The notes under the pieces were generated by a model, which did no database searches, was not told the origin of the DNA, and saw nothing but the letters and a program-made list of their open reading frames with translations. From NCBI RefSeq assembly GCF_031432215.1, contig NZ_JAVKGN010000002.1, positions 1 through 64,000 on the forward strand: 64,000 nucleotides of DNA, read 5' to 3'. Made by a program: the position numbers and the translations under genes. Below are positions 9,833-19,933 of this stretch, in pieces; the stretch's first letter is position 1; each line of letters starts with the position of its first letter. This DNA comes from Halodesulfurarchaeum sp. HSR-GB (GTDB lineage: Archaea > Halobacteriota > Halobacteria > Halobacteriales > Halobacteriaceae).

Positions 9833-11026
9833 TCAGGACGCCGCCGTCGTCTCGTTCTTGCGGCTCTCTGATGATAGGCCGGCTTTCCACCCATTCGCCC
9901 GGGATCGAATCCATGTTGCCACTACGAAGGTGGGTGTCAGGCCCCAGAAGGCCCAAACGATAGCCAAGGCATCAACGAACACTACTGCCGTGGACACACC
10001 TCCAAATACGAGAAGAGGGAAGGCGATCCATGCCACCGATCCATCTTCTAAATCCCGGATGGTTTCGAAGGCGATGGGGTTTTTCAGATAGTGGTTGAGG
10101 CCAGCTCCTATGTCGATCACTCCGAAGCCCAAGATGAGGTAAACCAGTACGACAGTCCCGATCATCGAGTCACCCAATTCCGGACCCATGTAGACCTGAA
10201 AGCCCCACGCGATGACGAATACACCAATCAACGATCCCCAGCCGGGAGACATGAAGTGAAGGGCAACAGCCGCGACTCCAAGGCCAAACCCGATCGCGAG
10301 GGCGGTACCCGTGGAAGCCGGTCCATAATTGACATACATATTGTAGACCAGATAGGCGGGAATCAAGTGCGAGGCCAAGATCCCCACTCCGGTCAACTGG
10401 TAGACCATGAAATCCAGGTCCTCGAACAGCTCCGGGGCCGGGCGCTTCGACCGGACATTGTCGATCAGCAATGCCGTCGCGACCAAGGCCACAATCCCGG
10501 CAATCGTGATGGAGATAAGCTGTGAAACGTTGTAAGCCACCTCGAGCAGGTAACCAACGACTGAAACAGCCCCGATAACCATCCCGATTGAGACGGCCAT
10601 GCTACTCAGGATGCCGTCAGAACTCTCATCAGAATCGGCTTCTGAGGATTCCGTCTCTTCCTCTGTGGAGTGGTTGCTACTGTAGGGCTCACGAGCGGCT
10701 GCATTGCTCCGCTGACGGGTTTCTTCTTCCTCCGGGTCCGCATACCCTGTCTGATGCATCCCGTCCCCGCTCTCGCCCTCAAAATGCCTCGCATAGCCAT
10801 AGATATCAATCAACGCGGCCTCCTCACTCATCCCCTCGACTTCGATATTCAGAGCGACTTCTTTGGCATTCTGAATCCGCTTGAACACATCTTCGACATA
10901 CTCGGAGTCGTTCTGGTCGGGATGCGTAGCTGCCGCTTTATCGCGGTACGCAGATTTTATCTCCTCCTCGGTGGCTCCTTCCGAAACACCGAGGACCTCA
11001 TACAATGCCTCGACATCGTGCCTCAT
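9833..11026 (-). CDS. Membrane-anchored DnaJ-domain protein
   Basis: A 397-aa protein on the opposite strand. Residues 5-60 form a J domain (LYEVLGVSEGATEEEIKSAY, with HPD at 35-37). After a Ser/Glu-rich linker (about 90-140) come about eight or nine hydrophobic segments to residue 375. J-domain plus multi-TM proteins occur in haloarchaea and may recruit DnaK (Hsp70) to the membrane. There is no zinc finger, so it is a type III J-protein. It is transcribed towards virB4, with 64 bp between the two stops. A TATA-like CTTTTTATCC on the minus strand about 35 bp upstream fits a nearly leaderless transcript. Its role for the element is unknown; helping fold T4SS subunits is a guess. Confidence 0.85.
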   Translation of the reverse strand: MRHDVEALYEVLGVSEGATEEEIKSAYRDKAAATHPDQNDSEYVEDVFKRIQNAKEVALNIEVEGMSEEAALIDIYGYARHFEGESGDGMHQTGYADPEEEETRQRSNAAAREPYSSNHSTEEETESSEADSDESSDGILSSMAVSIGMVIGAVSVVGYLLEVAYNVSQLISITIAGIVALVATALLIDNVRSKRPAPELFEDLDFMVYQLTGVGILASHLIPAYLVYNMYVNYGPASTGTALAIGFGLGVAAVALHFMSPGWGSLIGVFVIAWGFQVYMGPELGDSMIGTVVLVYLILGFGVIDIGAGLNHYLKNPIAFETIRDLEDGSVAWIAFPLLVFGGVSTAVVFVDALAIVWAFWGLTPTFVVATWIRSRANGWKAGLSSESRKNETTAAS

Positions 11027-11191
11027 CAGTCACCTAATACTAGGCCGTTTTCGGATAAAAAGTCTCGTACCGCTTCTCGATACACTCGGTCCAAATGAAT
11101 GACCCCTCTTTTGATCTGGCGGTGAAGGCCACCTCGACGCCAGCTTCGACGCGACCCGAAATCCAAGCTGAATTATCTATCCAATGGGCAA

Positions 11192-11203
11192 TGATTTTAG
11201 TAG
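11192..11203 (+). promoter_or_regulatory. Candidate TATA box for the coupling-ATPase/primase operon
   Basis: GATTTTAGTAGG with TTTTAG at 11195-11200 is centred about 27 bp before the ATG at 11225, the spacing of a leaderless haloarchaeal promoter. It would drive the coupled operon running to 21498. Confidence 0.45.
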
Positions 11204-11224
11204 GCTTGGCTTTCATTAATCGGT

Positions 11225-12409
11225 ATGTGGAGCAGAGTTCAGCAGTCAGTACAATCACTATTTGGTGAAGACCCGCCTGATGAAACGTGGGGCGATCTCA
11301 ATAAACCTCAGCGGGAGGATTTGCCGGATCGGTTGGTAAAACTCCGCCCTCGACGCACTAACCCCGGAGTGAAAAGAGGCCCCGATCTTGCAAAACATCT
11401 CCACGGGTACAAATCTGGCAAATGGCCGTTTTCTAATGCGAGTGACGAATCATCGTTCGAGCTCTGGTATGAAGACGGAGAACTCGAGATAATTTTTGCT
11501 CCCGGGGGCCAATCCTCGACAGATCGCTTCCAGCGTTCAATTGAAACATTATACTCACGCACAGCCACGCGGCCTTCAAATCGGGTTTGGCCTTCGATCC
11601 CGGAAAATTACTATCTCCGGGGGGCAACCACCTCTTTTGAAGAGAAATTCTTCCTTCCGATAGCTCGAGTCCAGGAACTCAAAACTGATCCCTTGGACAC
11701 GATCGGAAACGCAATTGCAGTTGATGCCCTTGAGGCCACTCACGGAATTATTGACGGCTCTGAAGCCCGGTTTGTCTTTCAATTAATGTTGAAACCAGCA
11801 TCGGATGTTTGGGCTAAACGTCCGCCTTTCGGGATTGACATGGAGAGCGTAGCTGAGACGTACAAGAACAAGAAGTACAAAGGAGGAGCCTCCCGCCTGT
11901 TCGGAGACAAATCGGGGAATATTGACCCGTCAGCTGACGATATCCGGATTGCGCGGGTTCTCAAAGACCAATTCGGCCAACCCGGATTCTATATTAAAAT
12001 TCGGCTTGTGGCTGCGACACCTGATCCAACAGCCACCTCGAATTATTTCCGGCGTGTCGAAAACGCACTCACAGCCCTCGATAACCCCTATTCCCAACAG
12101 TCGATTTCGGCGGAAATTCAAAAGGAATCCAGGTTAGGCAAACTCATTCATAACATGATCGCACGAGATATGGGATTGAGTCTCACCGATCGTATGGGTG
12201 AGCGGAAAATGATGGCGACGACTGACGAACTGGCGTCTATTCTACACCTGCCAACTGATGGAAACATTACAGCCATTGACTGGGCTACGATGGACCAGGG
12301 TTATGGTGTCCCAGAGGATCTCCCGGGCTTCTGGGATGTCGTAGACGATACCGAGTTTGAGAGCGCAATGAAACAAGACCTACTCGAACTGACCGGAGTG
12401 AACCCATGA
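11225..12409 (+). CDS. Accessory protein of the coupling ATPase; resembles the N-terminal part of the 1666-aa ATPase
   Basis: A 394-aa soluble protein without Walker motifs. The order of recognisable blocks is ELWYEDGELEIIFAP (about 78-92), FQRSIETLYSRTATRP, ARFVFQLMLKPASDVW (about 181), FYIKIRLVAATPDP (about 258) and DELASILHLP near the end. The same blocks in the same order appear to precede the motor domain of the protein encoded at 14034 (ELYFGAEDDMETLDDRLREI; VMVQIIFRAKKDW; FSVNIRAISARP; AIELSSVFIIPSG), so this looks like the separate N-terminal partner of the next gene's ATPase. It overlaps the next gene by 4 bp (ATGA). The leaderless promoter supports ATG 11225. Confidence 0.75.
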   Translation: MWSRVQQSVQSLFGEDPPDETWGDLNKPQREDLPDRLVKLRPRRTNPGVKRGPDLAKHLHGYKSGKWPFSNASDESSFELWYEDGELEIIFAPGGQSSTDRFQRSIETLYSRTATRPSNRVWPSIPENYYLRGATTSFEEKFFLPIARVQELKTDPLDTIGNAIAVDALEATHGIIDGSEARFVFQLMLKPASDVWAKRPPFGIDMESVAETYKNKKYKGGASRLFGDKSGNIDPSADDIRIARVLKDQFGQPGFYIKIRLVAATPDPTATSNYFRRVENALTALDNPYSQQSISAEIQKESRLGKLIHNMIARDMGLSLTDRMGERKMMATTDELASILHLPTDGNITAIDWATMDQGYGVPEDLPGFWDVVDDTEFESAMKQDLLELTGVNP

Positions 12410-14031
12410 ACTCGTTTAATGATTCAGCAAGCGAAAGTACAGAGTCAGAACCCGACCCTCACAAAGAAGAGAAAGAACTGATCAAAAGCAGACTGGGCGA
12501 GTACACAGAGCGATATGCCCTACAGAGCGAGAGTATTGAAACCAAATACGGGCGAAATCTAATCTCCGACGCTAGGACTGTCGATGGCATTGACGGCCAA
12601 TACGCAAGCCCCGAATTACGGAAACGGATTGAATTTTCGCAGATCAATCGCGAACAACCCATTTGGTTAGGGATCGACACCAATTCTAAGCGAGACGTTG
12701 GGATCCCTCGCGAACGTTTCTTTCAACACACGCTCATTCTCGGGTCGACAGGATATGGAAAAACGACTCTTCTAAACAATACCCATCTTCAGCTCATCTT
12801 AAGCCAAACCGGGATGGCGATTATCGACGGCAAAGGGGACAACACGCCCCACCTGTTTCAACGGATCCCTCAGGGACGATTGGATGACGTAATCTACCTC
12901 GATATCGGCGGGTTCAAAGGCTATGCTTCTGGTTTCAATTACCTCGATACTGGCCTCTCTCCTTCCGATCCTGCCTACGATACTTTGGTCCGTTCGATTG
13001 TGACCAATCTCTTGCTCCTACTTGACGTCGATGCCGTGGTCGAAGACAGATTCGAAAACATTCTCGTCGAGGTCGTGGATACGATGATTCGTGTCGATAC
13101 AGACCTGACTTTGGCCGACCTCTACACATTCCTGGATGAGATCGATTTCAGCGCAACCGGGTCTTCGGAAAATCAGGACCAGGACGTTTCGTGGCCGAGT
13201 GAGACCAACTCGGCTGACAAAGAAATCAATCTTGAGGACATTTCCGACCGTTTCATTCAGAGTATCATGGAGACAAATACCGAAATCATCGATGCACTCA
13301 ATCACCTAACTACTGTCCCAGACGAACAGCTCGAGCATTTCCACAATGCCTTGGGGTCACTCCTTCGAAAGAAACCTCTTCGCCGGCTGATCAACCAACG
13401 CACTTCCGACTTGACGATATCAGATGCCGTCGACAATGGCAAGGTCATCATCTTCCGGTTAACAGGCAGTACGAAAGAACGGAAATTGCTCGGTACTGCA
13501 TTTCTTCGACGGCTATGGGCAGTCCTTCGATCGCGGAGTGAAATGCGTGAAGAGGAACGGAATCCGTTTTTCGTCTCGATCGACGAAGGCCAAAACGTCG
13601 TTCGGGACAGCGTAACCGTCTCAGAAATGTTGCGAGAGGCACGAGGGTACAATGTCGGCTTTCTCTTTGCCACTCAAAATTTAGCAGGAATAGACCCCGA
13701 GACAACCACTCAACTCTACAGCAACTCAGAGTCAATTCTAACATTCAGTCAAGGCGGCACCCAAGAGGTCGAACAAGTTGCCACTCAGCTGGATGTGGAC
13801 TCACAAACCCTCATAAACGAATCCAAATACCATGTGTGGCTCCGTATCGACCGACCTGACAAAGGCCAACGCACCGATCCAATCCGGGTCTATACTATGC
13901 CACCATACCCACCGCTTCGATCCCGAGAGGCGAGGGATAAAGTACTAGAAGAAAATATCAAGAAATACGGCACTCCAACCGATGAAATGAGCGCCTTCGC
14001 GGCCATCTCAGAACTTTCGATGTTCAACTGA
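12406..14031 (+). CDS. virD4: VirD4/TraD-like type IV coupling ATPase
   Basis: A 541-aa P-loop ATPase. Walker A is LGSTGYGKTT near residues 111-120 and Walker B is FFVSIDEGQNV near 387-397; a nearby MAIIDGKGD block is typical of the VirD4/TraD/HerA superfamily. The C-terminal region contains EARGYNVGFLFATQNLAGI, matching the sensor/TraG C-terminal motif (ATQ) of coupling proteins. There are no N-terminal TM helices, so it would dock to the membrane through partners. It is coupled to the accessory protein upstream (ATGA overlap), and the next ATPase gene starts 2 bp after its stop. It would deliver DNA to the VirB4/VirB6 channel encoded upstream. Confidence 0.88.
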   Translation: MNSFNDSASESTESEPDPHKEEKELIKSRLGEYTERYALQSESIETKYGRNLISDARTVDGIDGQYASPELRKRIEFSQINREQPIWLGIDTNSKRDVGIPRERFFQHTLILGSTGYGKTTLLNNTHLQLILSQTGMAIIDGKGDNTPHLFQRIPQGRLDDVIYLDIGGFKGYASGFNYLDTGLSPSDPAYDTLVRSIVTNLLLLLDVDAVVEDRFENILVEVVDTMIRVDTDLTLADLYTFLDEIDFSATGSSENQDQDVSWPSETNSADKEINLEDISDRFIQSIMETNTEIIDALNHLTTVPDEQLEHFHNALGSLLRKKPLRRLINQRTSDLTISDAVDNGKVIIFRLTGSTKERKLLGTAFLRRLWAVLRSRSEMREEERNPFFVSIDEGQNVVRDSVTVSEMLREARGYNVGFLFATQNLAGIDPETTTQLYSNSESILTFSQGGTQEVEQVATQLDVDSQTLINESKYHVWLRIDRPDKGQRTDPIRVYTMPPYPPLRSREARDKVLEENIKKYGTPTDEMSAFAAISELSMFN

Positions 14032-14033
14032 CC

Positions 14034-17000
14034 ATGTCAACGAAGACAAAACAAATCCACGGAGATGGAAAGTACGTCGACGAATACATCAAAATCGTCC
14101 CAACAGAGGAAAACGTCACAGATTCACAAATCGCCCAGCAGATCAAGAGCTTGCGAAATTTCAAAAAAGACATCGAAGGCGGTGTCTTAGCAAAGCGGTT
14201 CGGAAAAGAAGAGCCACTAAATATCGCACTTCATGCATACAGCGAAGGAGAAGACGAACCAGTTGAGCTCTATTTCGGTGCCGAAGACGATATGGAAACA
14301 CTTGATGACCGTCTTCGGGAAATATACCCTTCATCCTGGTCAGTAGAATGGGTGAAAATCGACCCACAAAAATTGATTCACCGGCCAGTTGAACTCGATT
14401 TGCAGGAATTCCAGCACCATCTTACTCATGGTAATCTCTTGATTGATGCCGAAGATTTCGCAGCCAATTCTGTAGTCGACAAAGAAAAAGACGAAGAAGG
14501 AGATGGAGCGGAAAGCGACGGCTCAAACGGACCTCTTGAAACAAATGACCCTTCTTCCAAACCTGCATCAGATGACGAAACCCAACCCGTCGAAGGAAAT
14601 TACACCCCCTCACCAGAGGAAGGGGCAGCGGGAGTCCAAGCCTTCGAATCCGAAGCCGAAACTGAACTCCCTAATCTCGCCGATGATGTTGATGTAGAAT
14701 CAACCATCTATCAATTGGACCCCGCCTCGAATATACCTCAAGATGGAACTCGTTCAAATCTAAACCGACCAACACTGACTGGCGATGGAACCGTCTACGC
14801 CCGTCTAGGCAAAGATGCGACGGCTTTCCAAGGGGTGCGATGGTTTGGTATTCCAGACCGCAAAAACGACTGGATGACGACCCTCGGACCAGGGGAATCC
14901 CATCTGTCAGATGTTACCGGAGAAAAAGAGACGTCAGAAGATGTCACCGTTCTAAATTCGCTCTTCAACAGAATGACGGATATGGCTGAACCTGTGATGG
15001 TTCAGATCATATTTCGGGCCAAAAAAGATTGGTCAAAATCAGCTGAAAAGCGCAAGAATTCGATTCGCAAAGGCGAAGACACGTTTGGACAAAAAATTCT
15101 CTCCGATATTGCAGTCGCAAGGGAGAAAAACTCGTCTAGTTCGCCATCGGATGAAGACTCCTCTTCAGAGGATGATTCTGTTGATTATTCAAGTCTCAAT
15201 ATGCAAACGGGCGATTTTGGCGAGGTATCCAAACAACAAAAACAACGGCTGGACCGGATCGATGCGAAAGAGCCGGAGAAAACCTTCTCCGTAAACATTC
15301 GAGCGATTTCAGCACGACCGATACTTGGCCCACTTTACGCGAATCGGACGGAAGAAGATCAACAGCATGAGCTCAGACAACTAAGCAACCTCCTCGACCC
15401 ACTCGAAGGCCGTTTCTACAATATTGAAGGCGAACTGGTCCTCGATGACAGTGGTGCAAAAGCTACAGACGGTGGAATCGTTAGTAGCGTGAAAGGGAAA
15501 ATCAGCAATCGACAAATAACCCCTCTCGACGTTTACGACCGGATTCTCGATTGGGAATTGCTATCTGAATTTGATAAGGACCCATTCCTCGAGCGCCTCA
15601 AACAGGGGAAGAAAAAACAGCCCGAGATCGTGATGAATGCAATCGAATTGTCGAGTGTGTTCATCATCCCCTCCGGAGATAAAATGTCTCGGGAAGCATA
15701 CCGAATGACCCACTCGACTCAAATGGACTCTCGGCCTTTGACTCCTCCAAAACCCAAATTGCTTAATCAGTTCAAAAACGGGATGGCAATCGGACATCCG
15801 GTTGACCAACAGGGTTCACCTCAAGACAAGCCAGTTGAATTGACTGAAGATGTTCTCAACACTCACTACGCCAGATTCGCTGCATCAGGTGCAGGGAAAA
15901 CCGTCGCGACGATAAACGATATTCTCTCACTTCACAGAAATATCGGTGGGCCCACGATCCTAATCGACCCGAAGGGGGGAGATATGTGTCCCTCCTATCT
16001 TCGAGCTCATTTCGCTCAGTTCGGCACGCTCCAAGACGTCCACTACTTCAAAGCACCAGAAAACATCCCGGCGATCCCATTCTTCGACATCCGCCCATTG
16101 ATAGCTGGGCGAATGGACCGCGAAGACGCGATCCAGCACAAGGTCGATCACTTCCATGAAGTGATGGCGATGATCATGGGAGAAGACTACGAGCGTGCCT
16201 ATGTCGGTCGGATGATTATCACCTATCTAATCAAGGCACTTTTCGACAGGAAAACCGCCGGGAATAAGGACCAAACTGACGATAACGCAAGTCCAGAGTC
16301 GGGCGGGGAAGGAGACAACGAACAAGATGCAGATGGGCAAGCAACCTCCCACTCTCCTGAAGACCCTGATAACGACGAAAAAGGGGCCTACCTTTTCGAT
16401 GAAGGTCCCGGTGACGAATCTGAAGAGGATCCCGATGGCGAATATATTGACGAAGATTCTGATATGGATGATCTGTTAGACCAATCCAAACTCTACGAAG
16501 AACGTGAACGAGGGCCTGATTATTTCGGATTCAACGAACTCTACTCGGCAGCAAAAGCAATGCTTGAGAATGAAGAGATACCTTCTACTTCCACCCCTGA
16601 CCAACCCGAAATGGCTCTCGAACGCCATACTGAGCAATCTGATCGGGACTTCCAGCAAACGATGAGCGCGGTGATCAACCGCCTCGACAAGATTCGAGAG
16701 AACATCCACATTTTCAAGATGTTCCAATTGATGGCTCATTGGGACGAAGAAAACGACAAATACGTCTACGAACACGAAGAGACGGGAGACGAACGACCAG
16801 TCTTAGACTTTGCTGAATTCTTCGACGAGGATGCAGTGATTCTCTTTGATATCGGCGATCTCCGAAACGAATCCCAGAGAGCGATGACTGTCACTATCGC
16901 CAGTCAACTTTGGGCTCAATTGAAAGCCAACCGAAGACGGGTCCAAGGAGAACTGAAAGAAGATTCACCACAGGTCAACCTGATCATTGAGGAAGCTAAG

Positions 17001-19034
17001 GACGTCATCGTTTCCGATCTATTCCGGAGTGACATCATCCCAGAAGCCCGTGAATTCGATTTATCTCTCGGTCTCATCATGCAGTACCCCGAACAGGCCA
17101 AACACGAAACGGGTGATAAAGGCCTGTATAGCGAGATTATGAATGATATTCAAGCGAAGATGTTTGGGAAAATCATGGTCGAAGACCGAGTGGCGGAGTC
17201 GATCACTCACGGTGTTCGAAATGAAACTAGCATCCGGAATAAAATACAAAGCCTTCCAAAGGGCCGGTGGATCGCAGACTTGCCTGCCCCCACATATGGG
17301 ATGGAACGTCCCTCCCCCTTCTCGATTTCTGGCCTCGAGATCCCATTAGGTCATCCGAAACACGAACGTGAAATGACTAAAGCTGGCTATAATGTCTTCA
17401 AAGATCAACGGCGGAAATCCTTCGAGAAGACTCACAAAGAACTCGCCCTAGGGCCAGTCATTGATTTCGACGAGGCTGAACCAGAAGAAGGTGCACCAGG
17501 TGTATCGAGACAAACAAAAGCACGCGAGGGAGACAAATATACAAGCGATCTCAAAGCCCAAAGTAGGATTTCTGGCAAACCAAAATCGCCTGACGCAGAT
17601 ATCACAGAACGAAAAGACTTTGACGATACCGGGGAGCATAGCGGGGCCATAGACAACCAACTCACAGAGGATGTGCCTACCAAAGGGGCCGGAACGTCAA
17701 ATACGAAAGACGAAACTCCATCGGAAAATGCGAGCGGTGCAGCAATTCCAGCCCAAGCTAATGCTAATCAACCGGCCAATCAAGGTCCAGACGTAGATGC
17801 CGAGGAAGGTGGCTCATTCGGCAAAGAAGACCGAGAAGAAGTCAATAACCTCCAAGAGGATTATGGAGGTGCTGATCAGCACGAAACAACTGACCCCAAC
17901 GAAGGACCGAAAACAGGCGGTTCAGATTCCTTCACAGACGACAACTCAAGCGAACCCGAAACACAATCCCAGCCCAAGAGAGAGAAAACGAAAACCCAGC
18001 TCGGCATCCCTCGATACGGAGACACATTCAAATTCGACGACGAATCGGTCGCCGAAGAAGACATACTCAAATTCATGAACGAATTCGGAGAAGGTGATCC
18101 ACACACCACCCTTTCGATGATTTCGAGATTGGAATTCAGTGCAGAGGGGTGGGTTGAACTCATCGGGGTCTACCTCGACCAAGATGATGACCGAACGATC
18201 GAGGACCTGAGTGAATTGCCAGAGGGGTATGAACTTGATACAGTTGAAGATGAACTCGATGACAAACGGCTAGGACTCGAGGATCCAGAAGTAGTCACCG
18301 CAGAAGAATTCCCGATTCAAGCAATAAATCTGGAAGGGAATGATCTGTCCGGCTCACAAGCGAAATTCCTCATTATGATTGGCCGTGCCGTCAAAGGCAA
18401 TCTGGATGATTATGACCTCCTTGATTCGATGAAAGACCTCCCCGAACGGGCCGGAGGTCCCGACCTCGACGACCTTGAGGATCGAGATTTCATCCAAAGG
18501 GAAAAACTACAGAGCAAGTACTTCACTCTACTTCCGAAGGGGTGGAAGGCAATCCCTGTAGACCAACCCACAAATCCAGGTGAGGGTGATTGGGCCGAAC
18601 ATACCCCTCACCGTGTGATCGTAGAAACTCTCAAACGATACTACGATGAAAAAATGGATTTCGATATTGTAATGAAATACTACAGAATTGGCGATTCTGT
18701 CTTTGACTTATTTGCAGCCGAATCTCTTGATGATGATGCCAAAAATGTAATTGCGGAAATTGAAATGGACGATAATGACCACAAAGGCACCATGCAAGAT
18801 TACCATAAAATGGCCGCTCGGAGTGGGGCGAAAAGTCTCTGGGTATTCAAATCCAGTTCGGAGGCGAAGAAAATCGTGAACAGGATCCTCGAGGAATTAG
18901 ATGAAGAACAATTGAGCACGGAAGATACACGCTCTATCACGAATATGAATGAGGCTTTGGAAGAGCGGTCATTGCCCGGGCTGAATGAGGTAATGACTTT
19001 CCACAATCTCAAGCAGGAGGTCAAATCAACATGA
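14034..19034 (+). CDS. Giant HerA/TraG-like ATPase (accessory domain fused to P-loop motor)
   Basis: A 1666-aa protein, very acidic. Order: an N-terminal domain resembling the separate 394-aa protein (about 1-560, interrupted by disordered Glu/Asp/Ser linkers); an FtsK/HerA-like motor with Walker A AASGAGKTVA near 617-626 and Walker B VNLIIEEAKDVI near 980-991, containing a large acidic insert (about 740-840, DDNASPESGGEGDNEQDADG); a low-complexity linker (about 1130-1320); and a C-terminal helical region (about 1330-1666) with possible winged-helix features. It looks like a fused duplicate of the preceding two genes, enlarged by acidic inserts. A second coupling protein or a DNA pump/segregation motor is the likely role. 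It overlaps the primase gene by 4 bp (ATGA). Confidence 0.8.
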   Translation: MSTKTKQIHGDGKYVDEYIKIVPTEENVTDSQIAQQIKSLRNFKKDIEGGVLAKRFGKEEPLNIALHAYSEGEDEPVELYFGAEDDMETLDDRLREIYPSSWSVEWVKIDPQKLIHRPVELDLQEFQHHLTHGNLLIDAEDFAANSVVDKEKDEEGDGAESDGSNGPLETNDPSSKPASDDETQPVEGNYTPSPEEGAAGVQAFESEAETELPNLADDVDVESTIYQLDPASNIPQDGTRSNLNRPTLTGDGTVYARLGKDATAFQGVRWFGIPDRKNDWMTTLGPGESHLSDVTGEKETSEDVTVLNSLFNRMTDMAEPVMVQIIFRAKKDWSKSAEKRKNSIRKGEDTFGQKILSDIAVAREKNSSSSPSDEDSSSEDDSVDYSSLNMQTGDFGEVSKQQKQRLDRIDAKEPEKTFSVNIRAISARPILGPLYANRTEEDQQHELRQLSNLLDPLEGRFYNIEGELVLDDSGAKATDGGIVSSVKGKISNRQITPLDVYDRILDWELLSEFDKDPFLERLKQGKKKQPEIVMNAIELSSVFIIPSGDKMSREAYRMTHSTQMDSRPLTPPKPKLLNQFKNGMAIGHPVDQQGSPQDKPVELTEDVLNTHYARFAASGAGKTVATINDILSLHRNIGGPTILIDPKGGDMCPSYLRAHFAQFGTLQDVHYFKAPENIPAIPFFDIRPLIAGRMDREDAIQHKVDHFHEVMAMIMGEDYERAYVGRMIITYLIKALFDRKTAGNKDQTDDNASPESGGEGDNEQDADGQATSHSPEDPDNDEKGAYLFDEGPGDESEEDPDGEYIDEDSDMDDLLDQSKLYEERERGPDYFGFNELYSAAKAMLENEEIPSTSTPDQPEMALERHTEQSDRDFQQTMSAVINRLDKIRENIHIFKMFQLMAHWDEENDKYVYEHEETGDERPVLDFAEFFDEDAVILFDIGDLRNESQRAMTVTIASQLWAQLKANRRRVQGELKEDSPQVNLIIEEAKDVIVSDLFRSDIIPEAREFDLSLGLIMQYPEQAKHETGDKGLYSEIMNDIQAKMFGKIMVEDRVAESITHGVRNETSIRNKIQSLPKGRWIADLPAPTYGMERPSPFSISGLEIPLGHPKHEREMTKAGYNVFKDQRRKSFEKTHKELALGPVIDFDEAEPEEGAPGVSRQTKAREGDKYTSDLKAQSRISGKPKSPDADITERKDFDDTGEHSGAIDNQLTEDVPTKGAGTSNTKDETPSENASGAAIPAQANANQPANQGPDVDAEEGGSFGKEDREEVNNLQEDYGGADQHETTDPNEGPKTGGSDSFTDDNSSEPETQSQPKREKTKTQLGIPRYGDTFKFDDESVAEEDILKFMNEFGEGDPHTTLSMISRLEFSAEGWVELIGVYLDQDDDRTIEDLSELPEGYELDTVEDELDDKRLGLEDPEVVTAEEFPIQAINLEGNDLSGSQAKFLIMIGRAVKGNLDDYDLLDSMKDLPERAGGPDLDDLEDRDFIQREKLQSKYFTLLPKGWKAIPVDQPTNPGEGDWAEHTPHRVIVETLKRYYDEKMDFDIVMKYYRIGDSVFDLFAAESLDDDAKNVIAEIEMDDNDHKGTMQDYHKMAARSGAKSLWVFKSSSEAKKIVNRILEELDEEQLSTEDTRSITNMNEALEERSLPGLNEVMTFHNLKQEVKST

Positions 19035-19933
19035 ATTGGAGACCCTCAAAACCCGGTGAGATGAATTCCTTCTACCAGGAGGAATTCCCAGATTACAAAG
19101 ACTCAATGCCGCCATTTGTGCAGGATAGACACCCCAAAGAGTACGGGATCGAATTGGAACCCCCCCACCCGATCAAGAAAAACGAAGCATCAAAACGGTC
19201 GTTCATCCGGAGGCATACAGCCACAACTAACGGAGAGAGAAGGCAACAACTGATCAGCCCGTTTGAGGGGGTCGGCGATCAAGGGATCCACCCAATCAAC
19301 TTCATACAAAACCCTGCAAAAAACGATCCAACGAACTCAGGTTATGAATTGACCGACCCCGCAGTGCTGGAAGATGGGACCGATCCAGTCGCTAAATCGG
19401 TGTATGCTTCTCTCGATAATTGGGATCGGAATCGGATCACAGCAGTTGATATCGACGCCAAAGATGTCGCCCTCAATCGTCTCCCTCTCGATGAGGACGA
19501 TCAAAAAGACGACGAGACAGAACAGCAGGCCAAGCTAAGACAATCAAATGTGGTTGAAGCAAGTCCCGAGGGATTCCCATACGAATTCAAGGACATTCGG
19601 CGGGCCATACAGATGGCCTTCGAGATCAAGAACATCTTTGAGACTAATTACGAAGCTGAATCCACACTCGTCGTTTACTCTGGTCAGGGAGCCCATGTTT
19701 ACCTATTAGATAACGACGACTACCACAACTATGACGAACCGAGCCGAAGGGTAATCGCAACGGACTTGATCGAAAATCATGGATACCCAATCGATAAAGC
19801 AGTCACCATCCAAGACAACAGACTCTTGCGGGTTCCGTTCACCCTTCACTCGGGGGTGAGTCGGGTAGTGACCCCGATCGAGAGCCCGGATTTCGACTTC
19901 AAAACGCAATCAAAGCCGAGGTTCCTACAATGA
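19031..19933 (+). CDS. priS: Archaeo-eukaryotic primase small (catalytic) subunit-like protein
   Basis: A 300-aa protein. It carries the three signatures of the PriS/AEP catalytic core: an acidic pair in AVDIDAKD (D140, D142), the S-x-x-x-x-H motif in VVYSGQGAHVYLLD (S217, H222), and LRVPFTLHSGVSRVV (near R267), which corresponds to the family's RLPGSLH-type motif and includes the basic nucleotide-binding residues. Host PriS is usually longer (about 350-390 aa), and no zinc-knuckle cysteines are visible here. It would make RNA/DNA primers for element replication or for the complementary strand after transfer. It overlaps both the ATPase gene upstream and the PriL-like gene downstream (4 bp each). 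Confidence 0.85.
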   Translation: MNWRPSKPGEMNSFYQEEFPDYKDSMPPFVQDRHPKEYGIELEPPHPIKKNEASKRSFIRRHTATTNGERRQQLISPFEGVGDQGIHPINFIQNPAKNDPTNSGYELTDPAVLEDGTDPVAKSVYASLDNWDRNRITAVDIDAKDVALNRLPLDEDDQKDDETEQQAKLRQSNVVEASPEGFPYEFKDIRRAIQMAFEIKNIFETNYEAESTLVVYSGQGAHVYLLDNDDYHNYDEPSRRVIATDLIENHGYPIDKAVTIQDNRLLRVPFTLHSGVSRVVTPIESPDFDFKTQSKPRFLQ

